Assembly: GCA_022578965.1 (NCBI GenBank)
Contig: MU400540.1
Span: 186,001-250,000, forward strand
Reading direction: 5' to 3'
Origin: Xylaria sp. FL1777
Taxonomy: Eukaryota > Ascomycota > Sordariomycetes > Xylariales > Xylariaceae
Length of the DNA: 64,000 nucleotides
This document shows, in pieces, positions 63,447 through 64,000 of this stretch. A program made the translations under genes and the position numbers. Numbering within the stretch: the first letter of the stretch is position 1; each line of letters starts with the position of its first letter. The notes below the pieces were generated by a model that worked only from the letters and a program-made list of their open reading frames with translations, was not told the origin of the DNA and made no database searches.

Positions 63447-64000
63447 GTTGCATTTGATGCTTGGAACGCCATCAGCCGGTGTTTTGCGAGCTTAATTCAT
63501 GGTACAATTACGCAATTGCATACTATTCGCTATAAGCGTTGTTTGTCGAACAACGTTCATCTACTGCGTCCGAAGGCACAAGTTGGTTATGAACTTGACA
63601 ATGAGGTTGACGTCGTCACTTGATGATAGCGTTAGTTAAGCTTACCTAGGTACTGAGTTTGGGGAGGGGAGCTACCTAGGTAGTGTTAGTGGGATGAGTC
63701 CGTGTTTTACAGCGCGCATCTCCTCCACTGCAGCTACATTATATGCGCGGTATCAGGTGACTCACTGGCTGAAGTTCCTCAATATTAGCCCTACATTTGC
63801 AGTACCAGTCCCTTTCGCAGCACTCAGAGAACTCTTGTGCTTCACTTTCCAGCTTGCAATATATAACATACCAAAGCAACCCCAATCCGTTATCATATCA
63901 ATCAAATATCTACCTACCCGAAATATATCGCTATTTTCTCTCTGCTACTGATCGAGGACCACACTACCGCCCTCCCTTCCTCTGATGATTCCAAGGGCAC
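63447..64000. other. Promoter side of RAD24, window end
   Basis: 554 bp with CTACCTAGGTAG-type words at 63643-63683. No gene is supported here; a gene may begin beyond the edge. Confidence 0.5.

Overview
The window is nuclear DNA of a filamentous ascomycete, most likely a Sordariomycete. The genes carry short introns of roughly 50-190 bp with GTAAGT/GTGAGT-type donors, and their products are fungal (ENA-type P-ATPase, Rad24/Rad17, Dpm1, FAD synthase, fungal terpene synthase). A 25-kb block has been turned almost entirely into A and T in the manner of repeat-induced point mutation (RIP). The species cannot be told from the sequence. I ran no database search: family names come from motifs I can read, and exon borders are my own splice reconstructions checked for reading frame.

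Layout. 1-1761: 5' part of an OSCA/CSC1-type (DUF221) channel gene on the minus strand that runs off the left edge. 2830-27825: one nested retrotransposon block. An outer LTR element of about 9.6 kb (152-bp LTRs, 4-bp target duplication GAGC) was entered twice by the same chromovirus-type Ty3/gypsy element (6333-14033 and 16525-24200, 495-bp LTRs, target duplications TTTAG and TAAAT). Both copies lie in the same orientation and are now riddled with stops. 27826-31339: gene-poor DNA with two miniature inverted-repeat elements and a short tandem repeat. 31340-34744: a class I terpene synthase and, convergent to it, a cupin-domain protein. 36837-40938: an AT-hook protein and a FAD synthase with very small exons, both minus. 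42500-48895: an ENA-type cation ATPase, dolichol-phosphate mannosyltransferase and an SDR oxidoreductase. 49592-54829: a putative amidoligase, an RGG-headed PCI/SAC3-like protein and a small secreted glycoprotein. 55746-64000: a tiny Cys-containing ORF, a Ser-rich hypothetical protein and the checkpoint clamp loader Rad24/Rad17.

The genes are mostly unrelated housekeeping and accessory genes. The only pair that might share a pathway is the terpene synthase with the cupin protein, and no P450, transporter or regulator is seen beside them. The clearest structure beyond ordinary genes is the nested, RIP-killed retroelement block. Its insertion order, strand, LTRs and target duplications can all be read directly, and its chromodomain can still be recognised because stops stand where two conserved tryptophans are expected.
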